Source: Calditrichota bacterium
GTDB taxonomy: Bacteria > CLD3
Length of the DNA stretch: 64,000 nucleotides
Assembly: GCA_008501735.1 (NCBI GenBank)
Contig: QQUF01000045.1
Span: forward strand, 1-64,000
Direction: 5' to 3'
How positions within the stretch are numbered: position 1 is the stretch's first letter; each line of letters begins with the position of its first letter. Below are positions 16,395-25,452 of this stretch, piece by piece. The notes beneath the pieces were generated by a model. That model had not been told where the DNA came from. It made no database searches and saw nothing but the letters and a program-made list of their open reading frames with translations. Both the position numbers and the translations under genes were made by a program.

Positions 16395-19300
16395 ATGCCT
16401 TACAAAATCATTTCAAAAATTGCATCTGGAACTTTCGGAACAGTTTACAAAGCTCAAGAATCAACTAAAGGTGAATTCTACGCACTAAAATTAATTCACG
16501 AAAATTACAAAACCCCTATAGAACTGAAACGAATCAAACGAGGTTTTGAAACTGCACAAAAAGTCTCACACCCAAATTGTGTTAAAATGATTGAATGGTA
16601 CGAGGAAAAAGACCAAATCGGTTTTGTGATGGAATTTGTGGATTCCGTAGGGAACAAAAATCTTTGTTCCCTACAAAATAAAATCTCAAAAATCATTCAA
16701 ATTTCAAATGGACTTGAAGCACTTCACTCAAGAGGAATAATTCACAGAGACCTAAAACCTTCAAATATTCTTGAGGATAAAAACGGACAAATTAAAATCA
16801 CAGACTTTGATTTGGTTAAAACACAAGAGGCTTCAACAATTACAAATTCAAAATCGTTTTTGGGAACAGTAAAATTCTCTTCCCCCGAACAGTGCAAAGA
16901 TTCAAGCAAAATTGACCACAGAAGCGACCTTTACTCACTCGGAATAATTTTTTATAAACTTCTAACTAACAGATTTCCTTTTGATGGAGATTCCGTAACA
17001 AATATTATTCTTGGACATATAAGAACTCCTCTGATTTCTCCGACTCAATTTAATCCCGAAATCCCAATTGAGATTGAAAATGTTGTCAAAAAATTATTAG
17101 CAAAAAATCGAAATGACAGGTTCAATTCGGCAAAAGAAGTAGTCGAAAAACTCCACGTATTTTTAGAAACTCCAACCGAAACTCAAATCCAAACTTCAAG
17201 TGATTTTCTTCTTTATCCAAGATTTATCGGAAGAGAAAATGATTTTAAGAAACTTGAAAAATCATTTTCAAAAACTTCGGAAAGAAAACCACAGTTTGTT
17301 TTGATTTCAGGCAAATCGGGAAGTGGTAAGACCCAACTTTGGAAAGAATTTAAAGAAGGATTTTCTGATAGAGAAACACTTTACCTTAACACAAAATGCA
17401 AGGAAAATTCCACAAGTCTTGAACCGTTAAGAGAAGTTTTATTTCAATGTTTAGAGATTTTGGAAGGATTTTCCGACAATGAAAAACTTCCCTATTTTGG
17501 GAATTTCTGTAGAGACTTGGAAATTATTTTACCGCAAATTTCACAACTTAGCTTTTTTGAAAAACTACCTCAAACCGTAAAACTTTCTCAAGAAGATGGA
17601 ATTTTTAGATTGTTTGAGGCAGTAGTAACCTTGCTCAAAAATTTGCAGAAAGAAAAGATATTAGTTTTGTTTTTTGACGATTTACAATGGGCAGATTCGC
17701 AAACAACTAAATTTTTACACTTTCTACAAAACAACTTTAAAAATGAAAAACTTTTGTTTGCAGGAACTTTAAGACCAAATTTTTCTAAATCCGAACTCAA
17801 AGAGAATTTTATAGAAAATTGCTCCCAAATAGAACTTGAGTCTTTAACTCTTGGGCAAGTAAAAGAAGTGTTGACTTCAATGCTCGGACAAGTTGAACCT
17901 GTAGAAACCAATTTTGCACAGTTGATTTTGGAGAAGACGGAAGGAAATCCACTTTTTATTCAAGAAATTATGTTTCACTTATTGGAGCAGAAGAAAATTT
18001 ATAAGAAAAAAAATAAGTGGGTTCTTTCTGAAAGTGAGATTTTGTCCGAAGAATTACCAAAAAGTATTCATTCGACAATTACAAAAAGAATGGAAGTTCT
18101 TCCAAAATCGGTTAAGAACATTTTGCAGATTGCTTCGGTAATTGGTAAAAGTTTTGATTTTGAATTACTCAAAATTCTTTTGCCAAATTTATTGGAAGTC
18201 GAAATTCAAAAAGCACTTTTAAAATCTTGTGAAGAAAATTATTTGACATCATTTTCAGAGAATTATGAATTTTATCACGACTCAATTCGTGAGACTTTAG
18301 AGAAACAAATTCAGTCAAAGAATAAAATTAAATTCCACAAACAAATTGCGAAATATCTCGAAAGAAAGTTTGACGGTGAAAACGAAGATTTGATTTTACA
18401 GCTTGCACATCATTTTTACGAAGCAAAATTAAAACAAAAAGCAAAGAAGTATTGTTTGTCTGCAAGTAAGGTTGCTGAAAAAAAATACTCAATCTCAAAT
18501 GCCATTGATTTTTTGACAAAAGCTATTGAATTAGAAGTAGATAAAGTCAAAATCATTTCTTTGACGATAAAAAAAGCACTTCTTATGAGAACTTTGGGTG
18601 TTCCTAACGAACCTTTGAAGATTGCAAAAAAGGCACACAAGCTTTCATTAGAATTGAATGATGAGAATTTAATTGTAGATTCTCTTTTAGTAGTAGGCAA
18701 CGAAGAAATCCAAAACTTTTTGTTTGAAGAAGGTTTTGCATCTTTAAATGAAGGATTGAAAATTTCTAAGAAGTTAGGAGATGAAACAAGACTTTCAAAA
18801 GCCTTGTTTAAGCTAGGTCAATATTACACAATGAAAGGTGATTTTGAAGAATCAAATTCTTATTGCCAAAAAGCACTAAAGTTAGCGATAAGTAATGGTT
18901 TAAAAGAGCTGGAAATGAAAGTCAATTTTAATATTGCAGTTAATTTCCAAAATATTTGGGAATTTGAAAAAGCCTTAAAATACTTAGAAAATAGCATAGA
19001 ACTTTCTAAAGAATTAAAATTTATCTCAGAATCAATTTTTTATGAGACTTCTAAAGGAGTAATTTTAAGAAACTTAGGGAAACTCGAAGAATCTTATAAC
19101 CTTTTTCTAAAAAATCTTACGAAAACCCAAAAATACGGATTTTATGAAGGAATAATTACAGCAACTTTCGGGATTAGCAATTATTTTTTCATAAAAGCCA
19201 ATTACTCAAAATCAATTCCTTATTTGGAAAAAAGTATCTCTATTGCCGAAAAAATTAATGACCCAAAAGCCCTTTTGGAAGGCTTCCAAAACTATTCTTC

Positions 19301-21440
19301 AGTTCAATTTTTAATGGGAAATTTTGAAAAAAGTAATGAGTGCTTAAGAAAAGTTTGGATACTTGCAAATACTTCTAATACAAAAAAAGATTTTGCAACT
19401 TATTATAAAACAAAAGGCTTAAATCAATTTGCTCAAAAAGAGTTTGAAGCATCTGCTGAATCATTTTCCAAATCAATTCCTTTTAGAAATAATGACTATT
19501 CGGTCGGAGGAGTTTTGTTTCTCAAAGCAAATTCGCTTTTTGAACTTGGTGATTTGGAAAGTGCACAAAAAGAAAACAAACAAGCAAAAAACTTAGCAGA
19601 AAAAGTAAACGACCTTCAAACAATTACCAAATCCAAAATCCTTTCTCTAAAAATTGATTTTAACTTCGGTTTGCAAAAAAAAGCATTGGAAGGTTTGTTA
19701 GAAATTACTGAAACAGAAAAAAATGAGAAATTACTTGCAACAGCACTTTTTGAGTTTTGTTCACTTTTTGCAAAAAATCAAAATCTTACTTTGCTCCCCG
19801 GCAAAAAAATAAATTTTGAAAGTTACAGAAAAAGAACACTTGAGCTTTTCCGAAAATTAATCCAAAATGACGAAAGTTTTGAGCTTAAAGAAAAACTAAT
19901 CATTCTTGAAAACCTCAAAAATGAATCGGGAATCTTTCATTCAGGTTTCTTAAACTCACTTGTTCCTTTGATGGAACCCGAAACAATTTTGAGCGAATCA
20001 GTTGAATACCTAACTACGCAAACACAATCTAATAATTGCTTTATTGTCCTTAGAAATAAAATAACAGGAAAATTTGAACCTTGTTTCTTTTCCAAAAATT
20101 ACGAAGACAAAGAAATTGATTTTAGTCAAACGATTTTGGAGGAAGCAATTAGAACCAATCAATCAATTTTGGTAGAAAATGCTTTGGATTCCGAGAAATT
20201 CAAAAGTAATGAAAGTATCATTGGTAAAATTTTCCTTTCTGTAATTTCCGTTCCATTTGGGAAAGATGGTGAAGCAATCGGAGCAATTTATTTAGATAGA
20301 ACAAATCCTGAAAATGATGTTTACCAAAATTCCGACTTAGAAAAGGTAAAAGGAATCGGTAAAGTTTTGTTGCCTGTAATCCAAAAACAAAACGAAAACC
20401 TAACTTTAAAAATCAAATCTCAAATTCAAGAATTAGGAATTTTTATCGGTAACAGCCCAAAAATGCAAAAAGTTTATGAAGAAATTGAAAATGCTGCAAA
20501 CTACAATTTCCCAGTTTACATTTTTGGAGAAACAGGAACAGGAAAAGAACTTGTTGCAAATGCTTTACACAAACTTTCACCGCGAAGAAATGAGCCTTTT
20601 GTAGCGTTAAACTGTTCGGCAATTCCAAAAGACTTAGCAGAAAGCGAACTTTTCGGACACAAAAAAGGAGCTTTTACAGGAGCTACTTTTGATAAAAAAG
20701 GTGTTTTTGAATTAGCGGAAAATGGAACTCTTTTGCTCGATGAAGTTGGCGACCTTAGTTTGGACAACCAAGCAAAACTACTTAGAGTCATTCAAGAAAA
20801 AAAGCTAAGAGTAATCGGTTCTGAAAAAACCACGAAGGTAAATGCAAGAATCCTTGTTGCCACTCACAAGAACTTAGAAGAGGAAGTGCAAAAAGGGAAT
20901 TTCCGTGAAGATTTGTTACACCGATTAGATGTTTTGAAAATATTAGTTCCACCACTAAGGGAAAGAATTGAAGACATTCCACTTTTGGCGTTTCACATTT
21001 TGGAAAAATTCAATTTGGAATCAGGTAAAAAAAACAAAGGGCTTTCCAAAGATATTATTAAGGATTTTGAAAATTATAAATGGAAAGGAAATGTCAGAGA
21101 GTTAGAAAACAGAATTATCAAAGCCTCAGTCAAAAAGAAAAAAGATGTGCCTTTGACATTAAAAGATTTTGATTTTCTAAATCCCAAAAAGTCTGAAAAA
21201 GTAATTCAAATTACCCCTAACGAATCTCAAAATCTAAATTCTGAAAACCTAATTAATTTGGTTCACAAATTAGAAGGTGAAACAATTTATGAAAAATTAG
21301 CAACTGTCGAAAAAGCAATTATTACCCAAGCATTGAATGAGTACAACTGGAATAAAACAAAAGTATCCGCGAAGCTTGGAATTAGTAGAATGCAAATCAA
21401 CAGAATAATTGCACGTTTTAATCTTGTGAAAAAAAGTTGA
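16395..21440 (+). CDS. Giant fused regulator 1: Ser/Thr kinase – STAND ATPase – TPR – GAF – sigma-54 activator
   Basis: A 1,681-residue cytoplasmic protein. The start at the second ATG (16395, MPYKIISKIAS) matches the paralogue; ATG 16389 would add two residues. Domains: protein kinase (1-260; 'IASGTFGTVYKA', Lys32, 'HRDLKPSN' 117-124, 'TDFDLVK' with DFD in place of DFG, APE-like 'SSPEQC'); STAND/AAA ATPase (about 275-560; Walker A 'GKSGSGKT' 306-313, Walker B 'LVLFFDDLQWAD'); TPR array (about 640-1150); GAF (about 1205-1345); sigma-54 AAA+ domain ('GETGTGKE' near 1378, 'GAFTGA' near 1425, 'LLLDEVGDLS'); Fis-type helix-turn-helix at the C-terminus ('NWNKTKVSAKLGISRMQINRII'). It should combine signal input, phosphorylation and DNA-bound activation of sigma-54 promoters. 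Two T9SS propeller genes follow. Confidence 0.88.
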   Translation: MPYKIISKIASGTFGTVYKAQESTKGEFYALKLIHENYKTPIELKRIKRGFETAQKVSHPNCVKMIEWYEEKDQIGFVMEFVDSVGNKNLCSLQNKISKIIQISNGLEALHSRGIIHRDLKPSNILEDKNGQIKITDFDLVKTQEASTITNSKSFLGTVKFSSPEQCKDSSKIDHRSDLYSLGIIFYKLLTNRFPFDGDSVTNIILGHIRTPLISPTQFNPEIPIEIENVVKKLLAKNRNDRFNSAKEVVEKLHVFLETPTETQIQTSSDFLLYPRFIGRENDFKKLEKSFSKTSERKPQFVLISGKSGSGKTQLWKEFKEGFSDRETLYLNTKCKENSTSLEPLREVLFQCLEILEGFSDNEKLPYFGNFCRDLEIILPQISQLSFFEKLPQTVKLSQEDGIFRLFEAVVTLLKNLQKEKILVLFFDDLQWADSQTTKFLHFLQNNFKNEKLLFAGTLRPNFSKSELKENFIENCSQIELESLTLGQVKEVLTSMLGQVEPVETNFAQLILEKTEGNPLFIQEIMFHLLEQKKIYKKKNKWVLSESEILSEELPKSIHSTITKRMEVLPKSVKNILQIASVIGKSFDFELLKILLPNLLEVEIQKALLKSCEENYLTSFSENYEFYHDSIRETLEKQIQSKNKIKFHKQIAKYLERKFDGENEDLILQLAHHFYEAKLKQKAKKYCLSASKVAEKKYSISNAIDFLTKAIELEVDKVKIISLTIKKALLMRTLGVPNEPLKIAKKAHKLSLELNDENLIVDSLLVVGNEEIQNFLFEEGFASLNEGLKISKKLGDETRLSKALFKLGQYYTMKGDFEESNSYCQKALKLAISNGLKELEMKVNFNIAVNFQNIWEFEKALKYLENSIELSKELKFISESIFYETSKGVILRNLGKLEESYNLFLKNLTKTQKYGFYEGIITATFGISNYFFIKANYSKSIPYLEKSISIAEKINDPKALLEGFQNYSSVQFLMGNFEKSNECLRKVWILANTSNTKKDFATYYKTKGLNQFAQKEFEASAESFSKSIPFRNNDYSVGGVLFLKANSLFELGDLESAQKENKQAKNLAEKVNDLQTITKSKILSLKIDFNFGLQKKALEGLLEITETEKNEKLLATALFEFCSLFAKNQNLTLLPGKKINFESYRKRTLELFRKLIQNDESFELKEKLIILENLKNESGIFHSGFLNSLVPLMEPETILSESVEYLTTQTQSNNCFIVLRNKITGKFEPCFFSKNYEDKEIDFSQTILEEAIRTNQSILVENALDSEKFKSNESIIGKIFLSVISVPFGKDGEAIGAIYLDRTNPENDVYQNSDLEKVKGIGKVLLPVIQKQNENLTLKIKSQIQELGIFIGNSPKMQKVYEEIENAANYNFPVYIFGETGTGKELVANALHKLSPRRNEPFVALNCSAIPKDLAESELFGHKKGAFTGATFDKKGVFELAENGTLLLDEVGDLSLDNQAKLLRVIQEKKLRVIGSEKTTKVNARILVATHKNLEEEVQKGNFREDLLHRLDVLKILVPPLRERIEDIPLLAFHILEKFNLESGKKNKGLSKDIIKDFENYKWKGNVRELENRIIKASVKKKKDVPLTLKDFDFLNPKKSEKVIQITPNESQNLNSENLINLVHKLEGETIYEKLATVEKAIITQALNEYNWNKTKVSAKLGISRMQINRIIARFNLVKKS
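16647..16674. repeat. Palindromic repeat inside the kinase domain of regulator 1
   Basis: GTAGGGAACAAA (16647-16658), spacer AATC, then TTTGTTCCCTAC (16663-16674) form a perfect 12-bp stem. It is in frame and encodes the segment between 'EFVDS' and 'SLQNKISK', just after the kinase hinge. The paralogue carries a different palindrome with the same AATC spacer at the same codon position. The GTAG…CTAC boundary resembles dispersed intergenic palindromes. Confidence 0.75.
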
Positions 21441-21564
21441 GTTTTAAACTTAACTTTTCTGGACTTTAAAACCTTTTTTATAATTCTTCGCCAAGTGAGC
21501 TTGATAAAAAGACTTTTAGAATGAATCGATAATCGAAAACTCGGACATTTTTCTATCATTCTAA

Positions 21565-21864
21565 CTGATGTTACGCAAAAGAAAATAAGAACTCGGTAAA
21601 AGCTAAATTTTCTGATAAAATTTGACGTTGCTTTAACCACCCCATTTTTTCCTTTTCAGAAACTAAAGTTTCAAACGAAAAAATTCCTCTCCTTCAAAAG
21701 GGTAGAAAAAAACAAGTTGTGCTTTATACAACCGAAAACTCTCCTCCTTTACAAGGAGGAGACAGAAAACAAATTCAAGCGAAGCGTTAGAATTTTTTTC
21801 AGAGGTGGATTAAACACAAGTCAAAATAAAAAAATCAAACTTTTCCTAATTTGCGTAACATCAG
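21565..21864. mobile_element. 300-base element bounded by 15-bp inverted repeats (MITE-like or IS remnant)
   Basis: CTGATGTTACGCAAA (21565-21579) and its exact reverse complement TTTGCGTAACATCAG (21850-21864) face each other across 300 bases. No transposase frame lies between them. The interior includes a perfect hairpin (21740-21762). Flanking target-site duplication was not evident. Size and termini fit a non-autonomous transposable element or a collapsed insertion sequence. Confidence 0.5.
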
Positions 21865-22060
21865 ATTCTAAACTAACGTGAGTTTGAGAAAAAACTGAAC
21901 TTTATCTAGCTCCTAACGCTCTTCGTAAGGGTTTTCTTTATGGAAGCCAAGATAAATATCTTTGAGAAAGGGCAACCACAAGGGTTTGCCCATACAATCT
22001 TTGTAAGAGCTTTTTTTCAAAAAATTATTTCTCGAACTCATCTTTATTCCCTCTTCAAAG

Positions 22061-22225
22061 TGTAACAGATTGTTCCACTTATAATTCCCATCTCATACTT
22101 TCTAACTTTTATTCTGCATTTAAACCCTACGACTAAAGACTGTAACAATTTGTTATAGCGACCGAAACACCTGTTTTTTCAATAACTTACAAACAGGAAA
22201 ATCAAAAATGTAACAATTAGTTCCA
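22061..22225 (+). promoter_or_regulatory. Three dyad sites, candidate upstream activating sequences
   Basis: Copies: 22061-22077 TGTAACA-GAT-TGTTCCA, 22141-22157 TGTAACA-ATT-TGTTATA, 22209-22225 TGTAACA-ATT-AGTTCCA. The left half-site is identical three times; the right half-site is an imperfect inverse of it. They lie about 80-245 bases upstream of the -24/-12-like promoter, the usual distance for sigma-54 enhancer sites bound by a Fis-type helix-turn-helix. The candidate binder is regulator 1, encoded next door. Confidence 0.5.
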
Positions 22226-22304
22226 AGTTCTTAGTTTAGCATCAATCTATTTTATTTGTTCTAAATATTTATTTATTAACAAATTATACTTTCAAATTCC
22301 CTTT

Positions 22305-22320
22305 TGGCATTGAGTTTGGA
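22305..22320 (+). promoter_or_regulatory. Sigma-54 (-24/-12)-like promoter of propeller B
   Basis: TGGCATTGAGTTTGGA matches the sigma-54 consensus TGGCAC-N5-TTGC closely at -24 and has GG-N10-G with correct spacing, but the -12 dinucleotide is GG rather than GC. It ends 53 bases before the propeller B ATG. Aligned with 30766-30781, the shared pattern is TTTGGCA..GA.TT.G.AAC. Sigma-54 dependence is inferred from this and from the adjacent activator gene. Confidence 0.45.
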
Positions 22321-22373
22321 ACTAACAATTTTGTCAAACAACAAATTCATTACAAACCAAAGGAAACAAGACA

Positions 22374-23843
22374 ATGAAAAAACTTACAACTTCACTTATC
22401 ACACTTAGCTTAGGGTTAACTTTAGCCTCAAATTCTTTCGCAATTAAAATGTATTGGAGTGATACTATAGATCATAAAATTCAACGAGCAAATTTAGATG
22501 GCTCAAGTGTAGAAGATTTAGTTTCAATTCCAGGTAATAGCGATATTTATGGAATAGCATTAGATATTAATAATTCAAAAATGTACTGGGCTGATTATGG
22601 AGAAGATAAAATCCAACGAGCGAACTTAGATGGTTCGAATGTAGAAGATTTGATAACAGTATTTGACTCTATATTTAACTTTGATCCTTTGGGAATTGCA
22701 TTAGACTTAACAAATTCCAAAATATATTGGGTTAATAATGGTGATAAGATAATGCGAGCAAATTTAGATGGCTCAAATGCGGAAGACATTGTCACCGGAC
22801 TTAGTAGCGGAGTTGTAGATATAAATTTAGATATTATAAATTCAAAAATTTATTGGAATGATGGTGGAACAGGTAAGATCCAAAAAGCAAATTTAGATGG
22901 CTCGAATGTGGAAGATGTCGTAACAGGAATAAATTCTACTTATTTTATGGCTTTAGACCCAATAAATTCTAAAATATATTGGACAGGTTTTGATGCACAC
23001 AAAATTGAACGAGCTAATTTAGATGGCTCAAATGTGGAAGATGTCGTAACAGGTTTAGATGAGCCGTTTGATATAACTCTTGATATTGCAAATTCCAAAA
23101 TATATTGGACAGAAGCTGACAATAACAAAATCCAACGTTGCAATTTTGACGGAACTAATGTTGAGGACCTTGTTACAGGATTATCGGAACCCGGTGCAAT
23201 TGTTCTTGGTGTTCCTGACATTGCACTTTCAGTAGAACTTGCTTCTTTCTCCGCTCGCCAAATAGAAAACTCAATCCAACTCAATTGGTCAACAGCTTCC
23301 GAAACTGAAAACGAAGGTTTCAACATTTACAGAAAAATAAGTGGAAGTGAATTTGTCCAAATCGCTTCTTACAAAAGCCACAGAGAACTCAGAGGGCAAG
23401 GAAACACTTCTGTTGAGACAAATTACACTTTCACTGACAATTCAAAATTACAAAACAATGAATTTTATACTTACGTAATTTCTGATGTTGAAACAAACGG
23501 ACTTGAAACAAAGCACGAAGAAAATTCTCAAAGCGTCTTTTTTGAAATAAAAACTCAAGCTGTAAAAAGATTTGAGTTAGCTCAAAATTTCCCTAATCCT
23601 TTTAACCCAAGCACAACAATTTCTTACCAACTTGCCAAAGACACAAGAGTAAGTCTCAAGATTTACAACGAAAAAGGTGAATTTGTAAAAGAACTCACAA
23701 ACGGCTTTCAGCACGAAGGTTCACACAATGCAGCTTGGGACGGAACAGATGAAAATGGAAAATCAGTTTCAAGCGGAACTTACTTCTACAAACTCCAAGC
23801 AGGAACTTTCACACAAACTAACAAAATGATTTTGTTGAAATAA
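22374..23843 (+). CDS. Exported six-bladed YWTD propeller protein with T9SS sorting domain (copy B)
   Basis: A 489-residue exported protein with a signal peptide ('MKKLTTSLITLSLGLTLASNSFA'). Six YWTD blades run from about residue 24 to 285 ('KMYWSDTIDHKIQRANLDGSSVEDL', 'KMYWADYGEDKIQ…', 'KIYWVNNGDKIM…', 'KIYWNDGGTGKIQ…', 'KIYWTGFDAHKIE…', 'KIYWTEADNNKIQ…'). A fibronectin-like domain ('SVELASFSARQIENSIQLNWSTASETENEGFNIYRK') and a T9SS type A domain ('LAQNFPNPFNPSTTISYQL…') follow. AAAGGAAAC lies 10 bases before the ATG as a ribosome-binding site. It is the first gene after regulator 1 and its control region, and is followed by close paralogue C. Confidence 0.9.
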   Translation: MKKLTTSLITLSLGLTLASNSFAIKMYWSDTIDHKIQRANLDGSSVEDLVSIPGNSDIYGIALDINNSKMYWADYGEDKIQRANLDGSNVEDLITVFDSIFNFDPLGIALDLTNSKIYWVNNGDKIMRANLDGSNAEDIVTGLSSGVVDINLDIINSKIYWNDGGTGKIQKANLDGSNVEDVVTGINSTYFMALDPINSKIYWTGFDAHKIERANLDGSNVEDVVTGLDEPFDITLDIANSKIYWTEADNNKIQRCNFDGTNVEDLVTGLSEPGAIVLGVPDIALSVELASFSARQIENSIQLNWSTASETENEGFNIYRKISGSEFVQIASYKSHRELRGQGNTSVETNYTFTDNSKLQNNEFYTYVISDVETNGLETKHEENSQSVFFEIKTQAVKRFELAQNFPNPFNPSTTISYQLAKDTRVSLKIYNEKGEFVKELTNGFQHEGSHNAAWDGTDENGKSVSSGTYFYKLQAGTFTQTNKMILLK

Positions 23844-23866
23844 ATTTGCTCTCTCCTCTTGTGAAG

Positions 23867-23885
23867 GCCTCATTCAAAATGAGGC
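23867..23885 (+). terminator. Hairpin between tandem propellers B and C
   Basis: GCCTCATT (23867-23874), loop CAA, AATGAGGC (23878-23885) form a perfect 8-bp stem. It is not followed by a T-run, so it may be an mRNA-processing or attenuation hairpin separating the two genes rather than a full terminator. Confidence 0.4.
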
Positions 23886-23926
23886 TTGCACTTTAATTAA
23901 AGATTTAAAATTTAGGAAACAAGGCA

Positions 23927-25399
23927 ATGAAAAAACTTACAACAACACTCTTAACACTTAGTTTAGGCTTAACCTTAGCTTCAACTTCTTTCGCAGATAA
24001 AATGTATTGGACGGATTATGGAACAAAAAAAATCCAACGTTCTGACTTAGATGGTTCAAATATCGAAGACCTTGTTACAACAGGGTTAGGTTTTCCTTTT
24101 GGAATGACCTTAGATTTAACTAATTCCAAAATGTATTGGGCGGATGGTTCGACAAATAAAATCCAACGTTCTGACTTAGATGGTTCAAATATCGAAGACC
24201 TTGTTACAACAGGGTTGAGTTTTCCTGTAGGAATCACCTTAGATTTGACTAATTCCAAAATTTATTGGTCAAACTACGGTGACTTAAATATTCAAAGGTC
24301 TAATTTAGATGGCACAAATGTGGAAGAAGTAGTTACAAATCTGGATACTCCTCTTGGAATTGATTTAGATTTAACAAATTCCAAAATTTATTGGGTTGAC
24401 ACAGGAACGAATAGAATCCAAAGAGCAAACTTAGACGGTTCAAGTGTAGAAAATTTAGTTACATCAGGGGTAGATAATTGCAGATTTATTAAGTTAGATA
24501 TAGCTAGCTCAAAAATGTATTGGACTGATACTTCAGCAGATAAAATCCAAAGAGCTAATTTAGACGGTTCTAATGTGGAAGATTTAGTTACTACAGGATT
24601 AAGTTCCCCTGTAGGTTTAGCTTTAGATATTCCAAATTCGAAAATGTATTGGACTGATACTTCAGCAGATAAAATCCAAAGAGCAAACTTAGACGGTTCT
24701 AATGTGGAAGATTTAGTTACTACAGGACTAAGTTCTCCTTCTGCAATCGCACTTAATCTTACAGACGCACCACTTTCGGTAGAATTAAATTCTTTCTCTG
24801 CTCGTCAATTTGAAAATTCAATCCAACTTAATTGGTCAACAGCTTCCGAAACTGAAAACGAAGGTTTCAACATTTACAGAAAAACAAGTGGAAGTGAATT
24901 TGTCCAAATCGCTTCTTACAAAAGCCACAGAGAACTCAAAGGACAAGGAAACACAACATTTGAGACAGGTTACACTTTCACTGACAATTCAAAATTACAA
25001 AACAGTGAATTTTACACTTACGTAATTTCTGATGTTGAAACAAACGGAGTTGAAACCAAGCACCAAGAAAATTCTCAAAGCATAAAATTTGTTTTTGATG
25101 AAGAAATTTCACAAACAAAACTTGACTACATTTTAGCTCAAAATTTCCCTAATCCTTTTAATCCAAGCACAACAATTAATTTTCAAGTTGCGAAAACCCA
25201 AGATGTTAGACTTGCAGTTTATAATTTAAACGGAAAACTTGTGAAGGAACTTGTCAACGAACCGAAAGCCAAAGGCTCACACAATGCAGTTTGGGACGGA
25301 ACAGATGAAACCGGAAAATCTGTCTCAAGTGGAACTTATTTCTACAAAATCTCGGCAGGCACTTTCACACAAACTAACAAAATGATTTTATTAAAATAA
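23927..25399 (+). CDS. Exported six-bladed YWTD propeller protein with T9SS sorting domain (copy C)
   Basis: A 490-residue paralogue of copy B with an almost identical signal peptide and six blades. Blades 1-2 and blades 5-6 are near-identical at the DNA level with a 129-base (43-codon) period, for example from 24032 to 24161 and from 24512 to 24641, which shows recent internal blade duplication. The fibronectin-like domain resembles copy B closely, while the T9SS domain has a more divergent start ('ILAQNFPNPFNPSTTINFQVAKTQDVRLAVYNLNGKLVKELVNEPKAKG'). TAGGAAAC precedes the ATG. It is probably co-transcribed with copy B and ended by the terminator at 25421-25450. Confidence 0.9.
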   Translation: MKKLTTTLLTLSLGLTLASTSFADKMYWTDYGTKKIQRSDLDGSNIEDLVTTGLGFPFGMTLDLTNSKMYWADGSTNKIQRSDLDGSNIEDLVTTGLSFPVGITLDLTNSKIYWSNYGDLNIQRSNLDGTNVEEVVTNLDTPLGIDLDLTNSKIYWVDTGTNRIQRANLDGSSVENLVTSGVDNCRFIKLDIASSKMYWTDTSADKIQRANLDGSNVEDLVTTGLSSPVGLALDIPNSKMYWTDTSADKIQRANLDGSNVEDLVTTGLSSPSAIALNLTDAPLSVELNSFSARQFENSIQLNWSTASETENEGFNIYRKTSGSEFVQIASYKSHRELKGQGNTTFETGYTFTDNSKLQNSEFYTYVISDVETNGVETKHQENSQSIKFVFDEEISQTKLDYILAQNFPNPFNPSTTINFQVAKTQDVRLAVYNLNGKLVKELVNEPKAKGSHNAVWDGTDETGKSVSSGTYFYKISAGTFTQTNKMILLK

Positions 25400-25420
25400 A
25401 TTTGCTCTCTTACTAGAATA

Positions 25421-25450
25421 GCCTGACAATTAAAATTGTCGGGCTTTTTT
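25421..25450 (+). terminator. Rho-independent terminator after propeller C
   Basis: GCCTGACAAT (25421-25430), loop TAAA, ATTGTCGGGC (25435-25444) followed by six T. The stem has one G·U pair. It closes the propeller B–C unit before the leader of regulator 2. Confidence 0.85.
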
Positions 25451-25452
25451 GT

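Larger units (their letters stand above)
21441..22373. other. 933-base non-coding control region between regulator 1 and propeller B
   Basis: I see no credible gene here. From left to right it holds an inverted-repeat-bounded element (21565-21864), a perfect 10-bp hairpin CTCCTCCTT-type stem (21740-21762), a hairpin GGGCAA…TTGCCC (21970-21991) resembling dispersed intergenic repeats, three TGTAACA dyads (22061-22225) and a -24/-12-like promoter (22305-22320) before the propeller B start. The phrases 'TTAACCACCCC' and 'AGAGGTGGATTAA' look like decayed dispersed repeats. Confidence 0.6.

Noticed and set aside
21287-21640. Minus-strand frame of 117 codons at the end of regulator 1
   Set aside because: Half of it is antisense to the HTH coding region and the rest lies in the repeat element; composition is not protein-like.
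13011-25399. Regularly spaced direct repeats that could suggest a CRISPR array
   Set aside because: The repeats have a 129-base period and encode YWTD propeller blades in frame; no short identical repeats with unique spacers are present.
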